A stretch of DNA of 57,831 nucleotides, taken from an uncultured Oscillospiraceae bacterium. GTDB lineage: Bacteria > Bacillota > Clostridia > Oscillospirales > Ruminococcaceae. Shown in pieces: positions 24,263 to 34,031 of the stretch. Where the stretch lies: assembly GCA_949285935.1 (NCBI GenBank), contig CASEAH010000081.1, forward strand, positions 1 to 57,831, in the 5' to 3' direction. How positions within the stretch are numbered: position 1 is the stretch's first letter; every line of letters starts with the position of its first letter. Under the pieces are notes generated by a model. That model searched no databases. It was not told the origin of the DNA and worked only from the letters and a program-made list of their open reading frames with translations. The translations under genes and the position numbers were made by a program.

Positions 24263-25128
24263 ATACTCCCGGTCACATGCCGTTTCCGGCAGGGCGGGAA
24301 AGATATCCGGGGATGGGGTCCGAATCTGCCTGCTGTCCTTCTGTCCGGCGGGTGACGGGAGGTAAAGCCGGAGAAAAGCGCCGGAAACACTTTGACTGGC
24401 CGAATCCTCTTCTTGAAGTCGTTCCCTGCATTTTCCGGATGGCGTGGCCGCTATGGAAGACGAAGGGGACGATGAAGCGAAGGACGGCGTGCTCCTGTCC
24501 GGGGCGATGCCTGTGTCCCCGGCCATGGGGAAAAGAAGCAGGTACCATGAGCCTCGGGAAAGTCCTCCGGGGCTCTGGATCAATCCTGAGGCCGCATGCC
24601 TGCCGAAAACAGAGCGGTGAAAACCGGGCTGCCAAAGCAGGACGACGGAGGATCCCTGCCGTCAATGCTTGTTCCTATAAGATGTTCCGGGCTCTATGCT
24701 GCAAAAAGAAATTTCCTGCCAGACAGATGGAGACGGCATTTTGAACCTGCCCTTTTCTCCGTAAAATGATAAAAGACGGTTATTGAGACGGACTTTTTGA
24801 AAACTTTATGCCAACCGGCGCTTTCCTGGAAGGATTTTGATTCCAGGGGGCGCCGGTTTGACGTTATTGGCTTCATCCCAAGGCAATGCCTGGCTCTGCC
24901 GGGGGGATAAAAACTTCAGCTTCAAGCATGAAACAGAGCCAACCGCTGCGCAAAAGCTGCAGGATGGATGCGCTTCCCTGAAAGGAGACTGGCTTGTTTA
25001 CAGGTAGTGGGGCAGGGGATGCAGGAAAAAACAATTCGGAATTTTCCCGGAGGTTTACCGGTAAAACAGGGCTATTGCAACATAAAAATACAATAGCCAT
25101 CTGCACAAGGAATTCGTGACAAACAATG
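24263..25128. other. Intergenic stretch with a truncated R element
   Basis: There is no supported gene. A 155-codon frame at 24277-24744 is rich in Cys, Arg and Pro, has no ribosome site and no family. From 24875 to 25030 an R-type repeat lies on the plus strand (separate entry). The remainder shows nothing that I can name. Confidence 0.5.
24875..25030 (+). repeat. Dispersed element R, truncated copy
   Basis: The block GGCTCTGCCGGGGGGATAAA then CTTCAGCTTCAAGCAT (24890-24930) is followed about 113 bases on by GCTTGTTTACAGG and GTGGGGCAGGGGATG. The latter matches GCTTGTTTATGGG and GCGGGGCGAGTGATG of the copy near 45540. The 3' third of the element is not recognisable here. Confidence 0.65.
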
Positions 25129-25183
25129 AAAACCGGCCATCAAAGGAAGAGGTCCTCCTTCCTTTGGGGACCGGTTTTTTTAT
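25129..25183 (+). terminator. Long hairpin terminator at the start of the 120-bp tandem repeat
   Basis: AAAACCGG and CAAAGGAAG on the left pair with CTTCCTTTG and CCGGTTTT on the right, with small internal bulges, followed by a run of T residues. It opens the first repeat unit. The second unit has only the right half. Confidence 0.65.
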
Positions 25184-25403
25184 GTATTCTCTTCGGCAGG
25201 GACATTTTACAGCAGCCCCTTGCTTGGGTCCTGTACTTTTTCAGACCTTCAGCTTTGCCGGGGAGCATAATTTTGAAAGACAGTTGGGGACCGGTTTTTT
25301 TATGCATTCTCTTCGGCAGGAACATTTTGCAGCATCCCCTTTCCCGGGTCCCGGGCTTTTTCAGACCTTCGGCTTTGCCGGGGAGCATAGTTTTGAAAGG
25401 CGG
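25164..25403 (+). repeat. Two tandem copies of a 120-bp unit
   Basis: Bases 25164-25283 and 25284-25403 are direct repeats with an exact 120-base period and a modest number of substitutions. Each unit begins TTGGGGACCGG, contains CTCTTCGGCAGG, and ends with the R-type block CTTTGCCGGGGAGCATA and TTTTGAAAG. The period is divisible by three and frames stay open through both units, but there is no ribosome site or plausible protein. Confidence 0.9.
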
Positions 25404-25585
25404 TTGCCCGTGTCGGAAAGAGGTATTTTTCTGCTGGCCAGGCCCAAGAAAAATTTGTGCAAATTTGGAAAATGCCCAAAAATTCCGCACACGGCGGACT
25501 TTGACTGGTGCGGCCCAGGGGGGAAAGAGATAAACTGAAACTGTAAAAAATCGCAGGGCAGTACGGCGGAAAGGAAGGCATCAGG

Positions 25586-26170
25586 ATGGAATTTGTGCGT
25601 AAAATTAAAATGTTGAGCATTGCCGCCGCAGGGCTGATGTTGGCGGCTGGGATCGCCCTGATCCTTTTCCCGGGAATATGGGCGCGGGGGGCCTGCCGAT
25701 TATTGGGAGCTGCTGCGGTAATACTGGGAGCGGTCCGGATCTGCGGGTACTTTTCCCGGGATCTGTACCGGTTGGCCTATCAGTTTGATCTGGCAGCCGG
25801 GATCCTTCTGATTCTGGCGGGAAGCTTTGGTGTGCTGCGTCCCGACCGCGCGCTGGCGGCAGTACCCTGGGCGGCGGGGCTTCTGGCGCTGGTGGATGGT
25901 CTTTTCCGCATTCAAACGGCGCTGGAAGCCCGGCGTTTCGGCGTGCCGGGCTGGTGGCGGATCCTGCTGCTGGCGGGATGCACCGCCGGGCTGGGAACGG
26001 TCCTGTTGGCACGCCCTTCCACAAGCCTTCTGGTATTGGTACGGCTTTGCGGAGTGGCTGTGGCAGTGGGAAGCCTCCAGAGCATCTATGTGATTTATTC
26101 TACGGTGCGGGTGATCGGCAGCAGGGGCGGAAGGACCCTCCGGGATTACCAAAGCTGGGATGAACCGTGA
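25586..26170 (+). CDS. DUF308/HdeD-like membrane protein
   Basis: The 194-residue protein has about six hydrophobic segments in three hairpins, with the DUF308 pattern of repeated LLILAG..G...P and small-residue turns (for example FDLAAGILLILAGSFGVLRP). A cytoplasmic basic tail (GSRGGRTLRDYQSWDEP) ends it. The function is not established; relatives are linked to acid or envelope stress. It stands 32 bases before the MMPL exporter gene and is probably in its operon. Confidence 0.75.
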   Translation: MEFVRKIKMLSIAAAGLMLAAGIALILFPGIWARGACRLLGAAAVILGAVRICGYFSRDLYRLAYQFDLAAGILLILAGSFGVLRPDRALAAVPWAAGLLALVDGLFRIQTALEARRFGVPGWWRILLLAGCTAGLGTVLLARPSTSLLVLVRLCGVAVAVGSLQSIYVIYSTVRVIGSRGGRTLRDYQSWDEP

Positions 26171-26202
26171 TTTCCCTCTATGACAGGAAGGTGTGACTTG
26201 AT

Positions 26203-28359
26203 TTGGTGCGAAAAACCGCGCATTTTATTACCCGGCGGCCGGGACTGGTGATCGGGGCCGCTCTTGTTCTGCTGGTGTTTTCCCTGGTGGGGGCGGCTGC
26301 CACCCGTATCAACTATGACATCCTGACGTATCTGCCGCCGCAGCTGGATTCCTCCAAGGGGGAGAAGCTGCTGGAAGACCCCTTCCATATGGCGGCCACC
26401 ACCATGCTGATTGTGGAAGGAATGCCCCCTGCCTATACCGACCGCCTCCGGGCGGAGATCGAGGAGGTGGAGCATGTCAGCAGTGCCGTATGGCTTTCCA
26501 GTTTGACGGGGATCCAGCTGCCCACTGATATGATCCCGCAACAGGTGCGGGACGTCTTTTACTCCGGTGACTCCACGATGCTGCTGGTGCAGTATGACAT
26601 GCCCGGCGCCAGTGATGAGACCATGGAGGCTATCCGACAGGTGCGCAGCCTGTGCAACAAAAACTGTTATCTGGCAGGATTTTCGGTTCTGATTCGGGAC
26701 ACCCGTGATTTGGTGGACAGGGAGATGCCCCTGTATATCCTGCTGGCGGTGATCCTTTCCTTTGCGGCCATGTCCCTCACCATGGAGTCCTGGGTACTGC
26801 CCGCCGCTTTCCTGGCCAGCATCGGCCTGGCCATTCTTTACAATTTTGGGACCAACATCTTTTTGGGACAGATCTCCTATATTACCAAAGCCATCGCGGC
26901 CATTCTGCAGCTGGGCGTCACCATGGACTATTCCATCTTCCTCTACCACCGGTATCGGGAAGAGTGTCTGGTGACGGCGGATAAACGGGACGCCATGGAA
27001 ACCGCCATCCAGGCGGCATTTTCCTCCCTGTCCGGCAGCTCTCTGACCACAGTGGCGGGCTTTTTGGCTCTGTGCTTTATGCAGCTGCTCCTGGGTCGGG
27101 ATATCGGCATCGTCATGGCCAAGGGCGTGGTGCTGGGGGTGCTGACGGTGGTGCTGGTGCTGCCTGCGATCCTGCTGCAGCTGGACGGGGCTGTGGGGCG
27201 CTACACCCATCCCTGCCTCCGGCCCGACTTTGACAGGGTCAACGGCTTTGTGATCCGGCACCGGAAGGCTTTTTGCCTGCTGTTTCTGGTGCTGTTCATC
27301 CCTGCGGTGTACGGCCAGACCCATGCCCAGGTTTACTACCAGCTGGACCGTTCTCTGCCCCGGGATATGGATTCCATTGTTGCTACCAACAAGCTGAAAA
27401 GCGATTACGATATGGCCACTTCTCACTTTATCCTCCTGCGGGACGATCTGCCCCTTGCTCAAATGAATGAGATGACCCGGGAGATCCGGGAGGTGGAGGG
27501 AGTGACCACGGTGCTGTCCTACCATTCCGTCCTGCCCGAAGGCATTCCCGACTTTTTTGTACCCAGCCAGGTGCGGGAGATCTTCCGCCAGGATGGCTGG
27601 CAGATGATGATGGTCAATTCCCGCTTTGCCACCGCTACCGACCAGGTGCGGGACCAATTGGAGCAGCTTCAGGCCATTGTCAAGGAATATGATCCGGGGG
27701 CCTACATCACCGGTGAGGCTGCCCTTACCGATGATCTTATCCGGATTGCCGATGTGGACTTTAAGGTCACCAACTATATTTCCATCCTGGCGATCCTGGT
27801 AATCGTGGGCATCACCTTCCGGTCGGTCAGCGTTCCGGTGCTGCTGGTGGCGGCCATTGAACTGGCCATCAATATCAATGAGGGAATCCCGTATTTTTCC
27901 GGCTCCATCATTCCCTTTATCGCCCCTACGGTGGTGGGATGCGTCCAGCTGGGTGCAACCGTGGATTATGCTATCCTGATGACTACCCGCTTCCAGGAGG
28001 AACTGCAGAAGGGAAGCGGGCGGCTGGACGCCATCCGCAAGGCGGCTTCCGCTTCCGATGTATCCATTATCACCAGTTCTCTGGTTATGTTCTGCGCAAC
28101 CATGGGCGTGGCCATGATCTCCAAAATCGAGATCATCAGCGGCATTTGCCTGCTGTTGGCCAGAGGCGCCATTATTTCCGCCCTGGTGAGTATTTTTATT
28201 CTTCCCTCGCTGCTGGCTGTCTGTGAGCCGATGATCGCCCGCACCAGCCGCTGGTGGAGGACCCCTCGCCCGCCCCGCGGCTCCGGAGAGGGATTTTTGG
28301 GAAGGAAAAAGGCCCGGGAGAAGGACCGGCAGTCCGCCCTCGCCGGTGAGACACACTGA
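26203..28359 (+). CDS. MMPL/RND-superfamily exporter
   Basis: The 718-residue protein has the RND layout of 12 membrane spans: one, a large extracytoplasmic loop, five, then the same again. Repeat 1 holds GVTMDYSIFLYHRYREE and repeat 2 GATVDYAILMTTRFQEE, the matching proton-relay Asp motifs of spans 4 and 10. The start is TTG 26203 or GTG 26206, after an AGGAAGG site. Family members export lipids, glycolipids or drugs. The next gene, 17 bases on, codes for a secreted coiled-coil protein that probably works with it across the envelope. Confidence 0.92.
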   Translation: MVRKTAHFITRRPGLVIGAALVLLVFSLVGAAATRINYDILTYLPPQLDSSKGEKLLEDPFHMAATTMLIVEGMPPAYTDRLRAEIEEVEHVSSAVWLSSLTGIQLPTDMIPQQVRDVFYSGDSTMLLVQYDMPGASDETMEAIRQVRSLCNKNCYLAGFSVLIRDTRDLVDREMPLYILLAVILSFAAMSLTMESWVLPAAFLASIGLAILYNFGTNIFLGQISYITKAIAAILQLGVTMDYSIFLYHRYREECLVTADKRDAMETAIQAAFSSLSGSSLTTVAGFLALCFMQLLLGRDIGIVMAKGVVLGVLTVVLVLPAILLQLDGAVGRYTHPCLRPDFDRVNGFVIRHRKAFCLLFLVLFIPAVYGQTHAQVYYQLDRSLPRDMDSIVATNKLKSDYDMATSHFILLRDDLPLAQMNEMTREIREVEGVTTVLSYHSVLPEGIPDFFVPSQVREIFRQDGWQMMMVNSRFATATDQVRDQLEQLQAIVKEYDPGAYITGEAALTDDLIRIADVDFKVTNYISILAILVIVGITFRSVSVPVLLVAAIELAININEGIPYFSGSIIPFIAPTVVGCVQLGATVDYAILMTTRFQEELQKGSGRLDAIRKAASASDVSIITSSLVMFCATMGVAMISKIEIISGICLLLARGAIISALVSIFILPSLLAVCEPMIARTSRWWRTPRPPRGSGEGFLGRKKAREKDRQSALAGETH

Positions 28360-28376
28360 AAAGGAGTGCTGCTTTT

Positions 28377-30683
28377 ATGATATACAAGACACATCCCGCC
28401 CTGTGGCGCCGGCCGGTAGCCCTGGCCCTGAGCCTGATGCTGGCTCTGTCCACCACTGCCTACGGCGCCGAGGAAGAGGAATATACCCTGGAAGTCCTGT
28501 ACGATGAGGCTTACTATGCCACGCTGGACTATTACGGAGGTTTGGATCAGGGGAGCGTGGTCAAAAGTTACCACACCCAGGGCAACAGCCGGATCGTGGA
28601 CTATGGCCGGTATGATGCGGTCAATAATCTTACAGATGGGACGGAGCCTGCGATAGGGGAGGAGACCGTCACCTTCGACCTGGGGGAGCAGCCTCCCCGT
28701 ACCTTCTATTTTGAGGGATCCACGGCGGAGCCTTACCGGGAACTGCCCTGGACAGTATCTTTGGCCTACAAACTCAACGGCGTACCGGTAAAGGCTCAGG
28801 ATCTGGCAGGCAAATGCGGCATGGTGGAAATCATGCTGGATCTGGTTCCCAATGCGGCGGCCTCGGAATATGCCCGCAACAACTTTGTGCTGATGGCTGC
28901 CACCGCCTTTAACGACGATGAGATCCTGTCCCTGGAGGCCCCTGGGGCCCAGGTGCAGCTGATGGGCAACCTGCGCACCGCTGTCTTCATGGTCCTGCCG
29001 GGAGAGGAGCAGCACTATACCCTGCGGGTGGGCAGCGAGGATTTCTCCTTCCCCGGCATGGTGCTCACCATGATGCCTGCCACCCTTTCCCAGCTGGAAC
29101 AGATTTCCGGCCTGCGGGAGGCCAAAGAAGAGATCCAGGATTCCTATGACCAGCTCAACAGCAGTCTGGACGTGATCCTCAACAGCCTGGACGGTATGGG
29201 CAGCAGCCTGAACCGGGCGGCGGGCGGACTGGAGGAACTGGAAAAGGCACGGGGAATCCTTTCCGAAAACAAGGAAAGCCTGTATGACCGGCTGGACGAT
29301 GTGCTGGAGGATATGTATGATCTGGATGACAGCTTTGATGATCTCAACGGCCATCTTACCAGCGCCGGACATGCCGCGGAAGACCTGAACCGCATTTTTG
29401 GCGATCTGTATCAGAATATTGCGGGGCTCCGCACCGACCTGAAGACCTGTGCCCAGGTGCTGGAGCAGCTGGCAGAGGAACTGAAAAAGCTGGAGCAGGC
29501 GGGAGGGGAGAGCCTTTCCCAAAGCCTGCGCCTGCATATGGAGCAGCTGCGGGAGAGCCTGGACAGCATGGAAAGCCGCACGGCCTCCCTGCAAAAGATC
29601 CTGGACGCTGTCAGCAGCGGGGAACTGGAACATATCACCTACAACGGCATGACCTCAGACGAAGTGCGGGAAAAGCTGGAGACGGCCCGCCGGCTCCATG
29701 ACGCTTATGAGAGCGCGGGACAGGGAGTTTCTTTTGTCCAGTTTGTGGCTGCGGCACTGGAACAGCAGGGGTATCCGCCGCAGCAGGCGGCGGAAGCGGC
29801 TCCTCAGCTGGTCTACCTTTATGAAAACCAGCAGCTGGTGGAGGAAAAGCTGCAGACGATGGACGAGGGCAACGCCGCCATTGACCAGATCAACGACCAG
29901 AGCGGCCGCCTGCAGGATCTGAGCATGGCTCTGGGAATGTCGGGAGATTATGAGGCGGCGCTGGGCATCGCGGGAGAAATCAGTGACCTGTGCGGCAGCC
30001 TGGGCAGCGGCGGACTGGGCGGAGACCTGGAAAAGCTGCTGGCCCTGTTGGATTCCGCCCAAACTGGCGGCGGGACACAGGCCCTTTCCGCCGCGGCAGG
30101 GGACGCCGCCCGGCAGGCCGACGCCATTTTGGGACAGATCCAGGCTCTTTTGGAACTGCTGGGCCGGTACCAGGGGGAGATCCAGGATTCCATCCAGGAT
30201 GGGCGGACGGCCAGCAGTACGGCTCAGGATCTTCTCAACGACCTGCGCCGCCTGGCTACGCGGGCCAAAAACACCCTCAGAAAAAGCGATAAACATTTGG
30301 ACCGGGGGACCCAGGATACTTTGAACGGCCTGGCGGATGCTCTGCGCCGGGCGGCCGTGGGCCTGAATGAGACGGGAAACATCCGCAGCGCCAAAGATAC
30401 CATTACCGACCTCATCGACGAAAAATGGGAAGAACATACCGGGAAGCTTGATAATCTGCTTCTGGCGGATCCCAATGCGCCCCGGGAGTCTCTGACCGAC
30501 AGCCGCAACGGCGAGCCCCAGACGGTCCAGATCGTTTTAAGGACCCAGGAGATCCGGGCTGAGGAAGGGGAAGAAGTTGCAGCAGAGGAGGAGCAGGTGG
30601 ACACAGGCACCTTCCTGGGCAGGATAGCAGCCATGTTCCGTGACCTTTGGCAGGGTCTCACCGGAATTTTCCGCCGTAACTGA
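28377..30683 (+). CDS. Secreted coiled-coil protein paired with the MMPL exporter
   Basis: The 768-residue protein has a signal peptide ending near AYGAEEEE (about residues 1-30), a beta-rich globular part (35-240) and then long helical coiled-coil stretches (about 245-700), with repeated LDDVLEDMYDLDDS-like heptads. A short hydrophobic end (about 745-765, RIAAMFRDLWQGLTGIF) may dock at the membrane. The coils resemble those of YhgE/Pip-type proteins, which also accompany MMPL transporters. It lies 17 bases behind the exporter gene, so the two are probably made together. I do not recognise the globular domain. Confidence 0.75.
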   Translation: MIYKTHPALWRRPVALALSLMLALSTTAYGAEEEEYTLEVLYDEAYYATLDYYGGLDQGSVVKSYHTQGNSRIVDYGRYDAVNNLTDGTEPAIGEETVTFDLGEQPPRTFYFEGSTAEPYRELPWTVSLAYKLNGVPVKAQDLAGKCGMVEIMLDLVPNAAASEYARNNFVLMAATAFNDDEILSLEAPGAQVQLMGNLRTAVFMVLPGEEQHYTLRVGSEDFSFPGMVLTMMPATLSQLEQISGLREAKEEIQDSYDQLNSSLDVILNSLDGMGSSLNRAAGGLEELEKARGILSENKESLYDRLDDVLEDMYDLDDSFDDLNGHLTSAGHAAEDLNRIFGDLYQNIAGLRTDLKTCAQVLEQLAEELKKLEQAGGESLSQSLRLHMEQLRESLDSMESRTASLQKILDAVSSGELEHITYNGMTSDEVREKLETARRLHDAYESAGQGVSFVQFVAAALEQQGYPPQQAAEAAPQLVYLYENQQLVEEKLQTMDEGNAAIDQINDQSGRLQDLSMALGMSGDYEAALGIAGEISDLCGSLGSGGLGGDLEKLLALLDSAQTGGGTQALSAAAGDAARQADAILGQIQALLELLGRYQGEIQDSIQDGRTASSTAQDLLNDLRRLATRAKNTLRKSDKHLDRGTQDTLNGLADALRRAAVGLNETGNIRSAKDTITDLIDEKWEEHTGKLDNLLLADPNAPRESLTDSRNGEPQTVQIVLRTQEIRAEEGEEVAAEEEQVDTGTFLGRIAAMFRDLWQGLTGIFRRN

Positions 30684-30758
30684 GTCTGCATCCCATATCC
30701 CAAAAGGAAAATGGGAGCAAAACCAGAACCTTCCTCGGAAAAAATAAAAGCAGCACAG

Positions 30759-30811
30759 AAAAACCGATGCCCTTTCTGCCGGGGAATTCCCGGAGTGGGC
30801 ATCGGTTTTTG
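30759..30811 (+). terminator. Terminator of the MMPL operon
   Basis: AAAAACCGATGCCC pairs with GGGCATCGGTTTTT; an inner CCGGG/CCCGG pair stabilises the loop. A T-run is part of the stem end. The R element begins immediately behind it. Confidence 0.88.
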
Positions 30812-31070
30812 TTCAGCAGGGAAACCAGCGGCTCTGCCAGCGGAGGTGTCCCGCAAAAGCTTTTGTTTTCCGTATCGGGCGAAACGAGCCGCAAACAGCC
30901 GGTTATCAGAAATGAAAAGCCATCGTTATAGCAGCCGCCCGTTTGCGGGCTATAGTGCAAGTGATGCGAATAAAATCAAACGCAGCGCGTCTCGAGACGT
31001 ATGCCGGCAATAGGTTCTTACAGGGCCAACTGGGCTGGCTTAGCCGGTGGTTATAATTGTAAGTGTTGGC
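30812..31070 (+). repeat. Dispersed element R, copy 1
   Basis: The first half (GGCTCTGCCAGCGGAGGTG, then CGCAAAAGCTTTTG and CGAAACGAGCC) and the second half starting 126 bases later (GCGGGCTATAGTGCAAGTGA, then ACGTATGCCGGCAATAGG and TGGGCTGGCTTAGCCGG) match the other copies. A further first-half block (CCTCCGGCTTTGCCGGGAGA, then GCTAAAAAGCTGAAGC) follows at 31081-31120. The rest of the gap to glpK at 31199 holds no gene. Confidence 0.75.
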
Positions 31071-31198
31071 GGCATGGAATCCTCCGGCTTTGCCGGGAGA
31101 GGCTAAAAAGCTGAAGCATTGGGTGAAGCGGCCGGACCAGTCCCTGCTGCCCGGAAGCGGGAGGCGTGGGGAGCATCTCTGAAAAAGGAGTATGCGCC

Positions 31199-32689
31199 TC
31201 AGCCTTCCTCCCAGGCTTTGGCCCGGGAGACTGCCTTGTGCCATCCCCGAAGGAGCCGGTCGCGCTTTTCGGCGGGCATGGTGGGATGGTACAGTTTATC
31301 CAGCGTCCACTGGGAGCGGATATCGTCCAGATCCTTCCAGACCCCCACCGCCAGGCCGGCCAGATAAGCGGCCCCCAGGGCGGTGGTTTCACGAATCATG
31401 GGGCGGCGGATGGTCTGACGGTTCAAATCCGCCTGGAACTGCATCAGGAAATTGTTGGCCGAAGCCCCGCCATCTACCCGCAGCTCGGTGAGAGGGATCC
31501 CCGTGTCCCGCTGCATGGCATCCAGCACATCGTAGGTCTGATAAGCGATGCTTTCCAGCGCGGCGCGGATCACGTGGCGGCGGTTTGTGCCCCGGGTCAG
31601 GCCCAGAATCGCGCCCCGGGCGTACATATCCCAATAAGGAGCCCCCAGGCCGGTAAAGGCAGGCACCACATAAACGCCGCCGCTGTCCTCCACCGAGGCG
31701 GCAAAGTATTCGGTATCCCGGGCCTCGCTTACCAGCCGCAGCTCATCCCGGATCCACTGGATCACTGCGCCTCCTACAAAAACGCTCCCTTCCAGGGCAT
31801 AGTGCACCCTGGGGCCGGGGTCGGCGGCAATGGTGGTCAGCAGGCCGTTGCTGCTCTGGAAGAGTTCCTCACCGGTATTCATCAGCAGGAAGCAGCCGGT
31901 GCCATAGGTGTTTTTGGCGTCCCCCTTGTCAAAGCAGGTCTGACCAAAAAGGGCCGCCTGCTGGTCCCCTGCGCAGCCGGCAATGGGCACCTCCACCCCT
32001 TCAATGTTGACGGTGCCGTATACCCGGCTGGAGGAGCAGACCTGGGGAAGCATGGACATGGGGATATCCAGCGCCCGGCAGATCTCCTTGTCCCAGCACA
32101 GATCCCGGATATTGTACAGCATGGTGCGGGAGGCGTTGGTGTAGTCGGTGACATGGACCGCCCCACCGGTAAGCTTCCAGATGAGCCAGGTGTCCACGGT
32201 TCCGAACAGCAGCTCTCCGGCCTCCGCCTTTTCCCTGGCGCCAGGGACATTGTCCAGGATCCATTTGATCTTGGTGGCGGAAAAATAGGCGTCAATGAGC
32301 AGACCAGTAGAATTTTTGATATAGTCGGTCAGGGCCTGATCTTTCTTCAATTCTTCACAGAGAGCCGCGGTGCGCCGGCATTGCCACACAATGGCGTTAT
32401 ACACCGGACGGCCGGTGGATTTTTCCCATACAATGGGAGTCTCCCGCTGGTTGGTGATACCAATGGCCGCCACATCCCGGGGAGAAATACCACTTTTGGC
32501 CAGGACCTCGATGAGTACGCCGTACTGGGAGGCGTAGATCTCCATGGGATCGTGCTCCACGTATCCGGGTCTGGGATAACGTTGGGTAAATTCTTTTTGG
32601 GCCATATCCACGATGTTTTGCCGCTGATCAAAGATGATGCAGCGGGAGCTGGTGGTGCCCTGATCCAGGGCAATCACGTACCGGTCCAT
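31199..32689 (-). CDS. glpK: Glycerol kinase
   Basis: The 496-residue enzyme phosphorylates glycerol to glycerol-3-phosphate. It has the usual length and motifs of the FGGY family: [10 protein letters not shown] (7-16), [20 protein letters not shown], the catalytic aspartate in [20 protein letters not shown] and the C-terminal FGGY-type [11 protein letters not shown]. The ATG at 32689 follows AAAGGAGGA. No glycerol facilitator or glycerol-3-phosphate dehydrogenase is adjacent. Its own promoter is followed at once by a hairpin terminator in the leader, which suggests control by antitermination. Confidence 0.97.
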   Translation of the reverse strand: MDRYVIALDQGTTSSRCIIFDQRQNIVDMAQKEFTQRYPRPGYVEHDPMEIYASQYGVLIEVLAKSGISPRDVAAIGITNQRETPIVWEKSTGRPVYNAIVWQCRRTAALCEELKKDQALTDYIKNSTGLLIDAYFSATKIKWILDNVPGAREKAEAGELLFGTVDTWLIWKLTGGAVHVTDYTNASRTMLYNIRDLCWDKEICRALDIPMSMLPQVCSSSRVYGTVNIEGVEVPIAGCAGDQQAALFGQTCFDKGDAKNTYGTGCFLLMNTGEELFQSSNGLLTTIAADPGPRVHYALEGSVFVGGAVIQWIRDELRLVSEARDTEYFAASVEDSGGVYVVPAFTGLGAPYWDMYARGAILGLTRGTNRRHVIRAALESIAYQTYDVLDAMQRDTGIPLTELRVDGGASANNFLMQFQADLNRQTIRRPMIRETTALGAAYLAGLAVGVWKDLDDIRSQWTLDKLYHPTMPAEKRDRLLRGWHKAVSRAKAWEEG

Positions 32690-32710
32690 TGTGCTGATCC
32701 TCCTTTGTAC

Positions 32711-32749
32711 AAAAAAAGAGCAGGACGGAGCCGCCGCTCCATCAAGCTC
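32711..32749 (-). promoter_or_regulatory. Terminator hairpin inside the glpK leader
   Basis: On the minus strand GAGC...GATGGAGC pairs with GCTCCGTC...GCTC (32749-32718), followed directly by seven T residues (32717-32711). It lies between the glpK promoter and the ribosome site, so transcription should stop here unless an antiterminator acts. B. subtilis glp leaders are controlled in this way by GlpP, but no glpP gene is in the window. Confidence 0.75.
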
Positions 32750-32769
32750 ATACACAAATCTCTGAGTTC

Positions 32770-32799
32770 AGTATAGTGGCCGGAAGAGCTTCTTGTCAA
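32770..32799 (-). promoter_or_regulatory. Promoter of glpK
   Basis: On the minus strand TTGACA (32799-32794) and TATACT (32775-32770) are separated by 18 bases. Confidence 0.75.
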
Positions 32800-32945
32800 G
32801 GTTTGGGGGAGCAGGGAAAGGCTCCCGAAACAGAATTGGAAGATCCGCCAGAAAAAGCCGCTGAAATTTGTGAGCCTTGCGGATGGAAATTGAAAAGCAA
32901 AAAACCTCGCCTCCTCCCAATGGCTTCCTGCGGCGGAAAGTCCTC

Positions 32946-32974
32946 TTGCAAAGCGCAGACATTTTTTCTATACT
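32946..32974 (+). promoter_or_regulatory. Promoter of the DUF624 gene
   Basis: TTGCAA (32946-32951) and TATACT (32969-32974) with a 17-base spacer, 55 bases before the start codon. Confidence 0.65.
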
Positions 32975-33029
32975 GGAAAAGTCGGACCGAGATATGGATG
33001 GAAGCGCCCAGCAAAAGGAGGAGTATGCC

Positions 33030-33710
33030 ATGGGATTTTTCGGCGGAGATTTTAAACGCCCAGGGCCGGGGATTCCCCACAATCTTCCCCCCAAAAAAGG
33101 ACTGGCGCTGCTTTGGGATATTTTATGCCGGGAGGGCTGGCCGCTGGTGACGCTGAATCTCCTGTACCTCCTCTGCTGCCTGCCGGTGGTCACCATCGGT
33201 CCCGCTACGGCAGCCCTCAGCCGGCTTACCATTACCATGGTGCGGGACCGGAACGTTTACCCGGTACGGGATTTCCTGGAAGCTTTCCGAAGCAACTGGA
33301 AACAGGGCCTGCTCTTTGGCCTGCCGGCTACCGGCGTGTGCCTGCTGGGGGTGGCGGCCCTGCCCATGGCGCTGTCCATGGGCGGATGGATGGCCGCGGT
33401 AACCCCGGCTGCCCTTCTGCTGAGCCTGGCTATTGGGCTGTATCTTTTCCCGCTGGCGGCCAATGTGGAGCTTTTTTCCGCCGACCTTTTGCGCAATGCG
33501 GTGCTGCTGGTGTTCCTGGGGGGAGGACGGACAGTGGGAGCGGTCCTGACGCTTTTGCTGCTGCACGGCGGAACCTTTTTGCTGTTCCCCTTCAGCCTGC
33601 CCTGGCTGGTGGTGTTCCATTGCGCTTTTTCTTCCCTTGTTGCCAGCCTTTGGATCTGGCCGGTCATCCTGCGGTACGCGGTACGGCCTGAGGATCAGGA
33701 AAAAACGTAA
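33030..33710 (+). CDS. DUF624 (YesL-family) membrane protein
   Basis: The 226-residue protein begins at the ATG at 33030 behind AAAAGGAGGAG. It has about five to six membrane segments and the family's conserved N-terminal stretch LLYLLCCLPVVTIGPATAAL followed by VRDRNVYPVRDFLEAFRSNW. YesL-type proteins usually sit beside sugar ABC transporters, but none is near here. The function is unknown. Confidence 0.85.
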   Translation: MGFFGGDFKRPGPGIPHNLPPKKGLALLWDILCREGWPLVTLNLLYLLCCLPVVTIGPATAALSRLTITMVRDRNVYPVRDFLEAFRSNWKQGLLFGLPATGVCLLGVAALPMALSMGGWMAAVTPAALLLSLAIGLYLFPLAANVELFSADLLRNAVLLVFLGGGRTVGAVLTLLLLHGGTFLLFPFSLPWLVVFHCAFSSLVASLWIWPVILRYAVRPEDQEKT

Positions 33711-33789
33711 GCAACCCCTGCAAATAGAGAAAGGGACAGAAATACACCGGGAATCCCCCGCATTTTGGGGCGGACCCCATGCCGGGAGG

Positions 33790-34015
33790 AGGTCAGGCAT
33801 CTGTTCCAGCTCAGGGGTTCAGATAGGGCGGCTTATGCCGGCAGGATTTTCGGGAGATACCAGTTTCTCCCGCATCGCCTGTCCCCCAGCCCATAACAAG
33901 GCGATTTGTTTTGACAAAGTCCATTGATTTTTTGCCCCTTGATTGCAGTCCGGTTTGCACCGGGTCTCAGGCCAAAGCCCTTTTACTTTTTCCGATGGCC
34001 GGGGCCCTCATGGCG
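33790..34015 (-). repeat. Dispersed element R, minus-strand copy
   Basis: Read on the minus strand, a first half (CCCCGGCCATCGGAAAAAGT and GGGCTTTGGCCTGAG) is followed about 112 bases on by TTATGGGCTGGGGGACAGGC and GATGCGGGAGA, then CTGCCGGCATAAG and ATGCCTGACC. These match the plus-strand copies in order. As elsewhere, the element lies just behind a terminator (34032-34066) in the direction of reading. Confidence 0.7.
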
Positions 34016-34031
34016 CTGAAGTATATAAAAG

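Noticed and set aside
24277-24744. A 155-codon plus-strand frame rich in Cys, Arg and Pro
   Set aside because: No ribosome site, no family, and a composition typical of translated intergenic GC-rich DNA.
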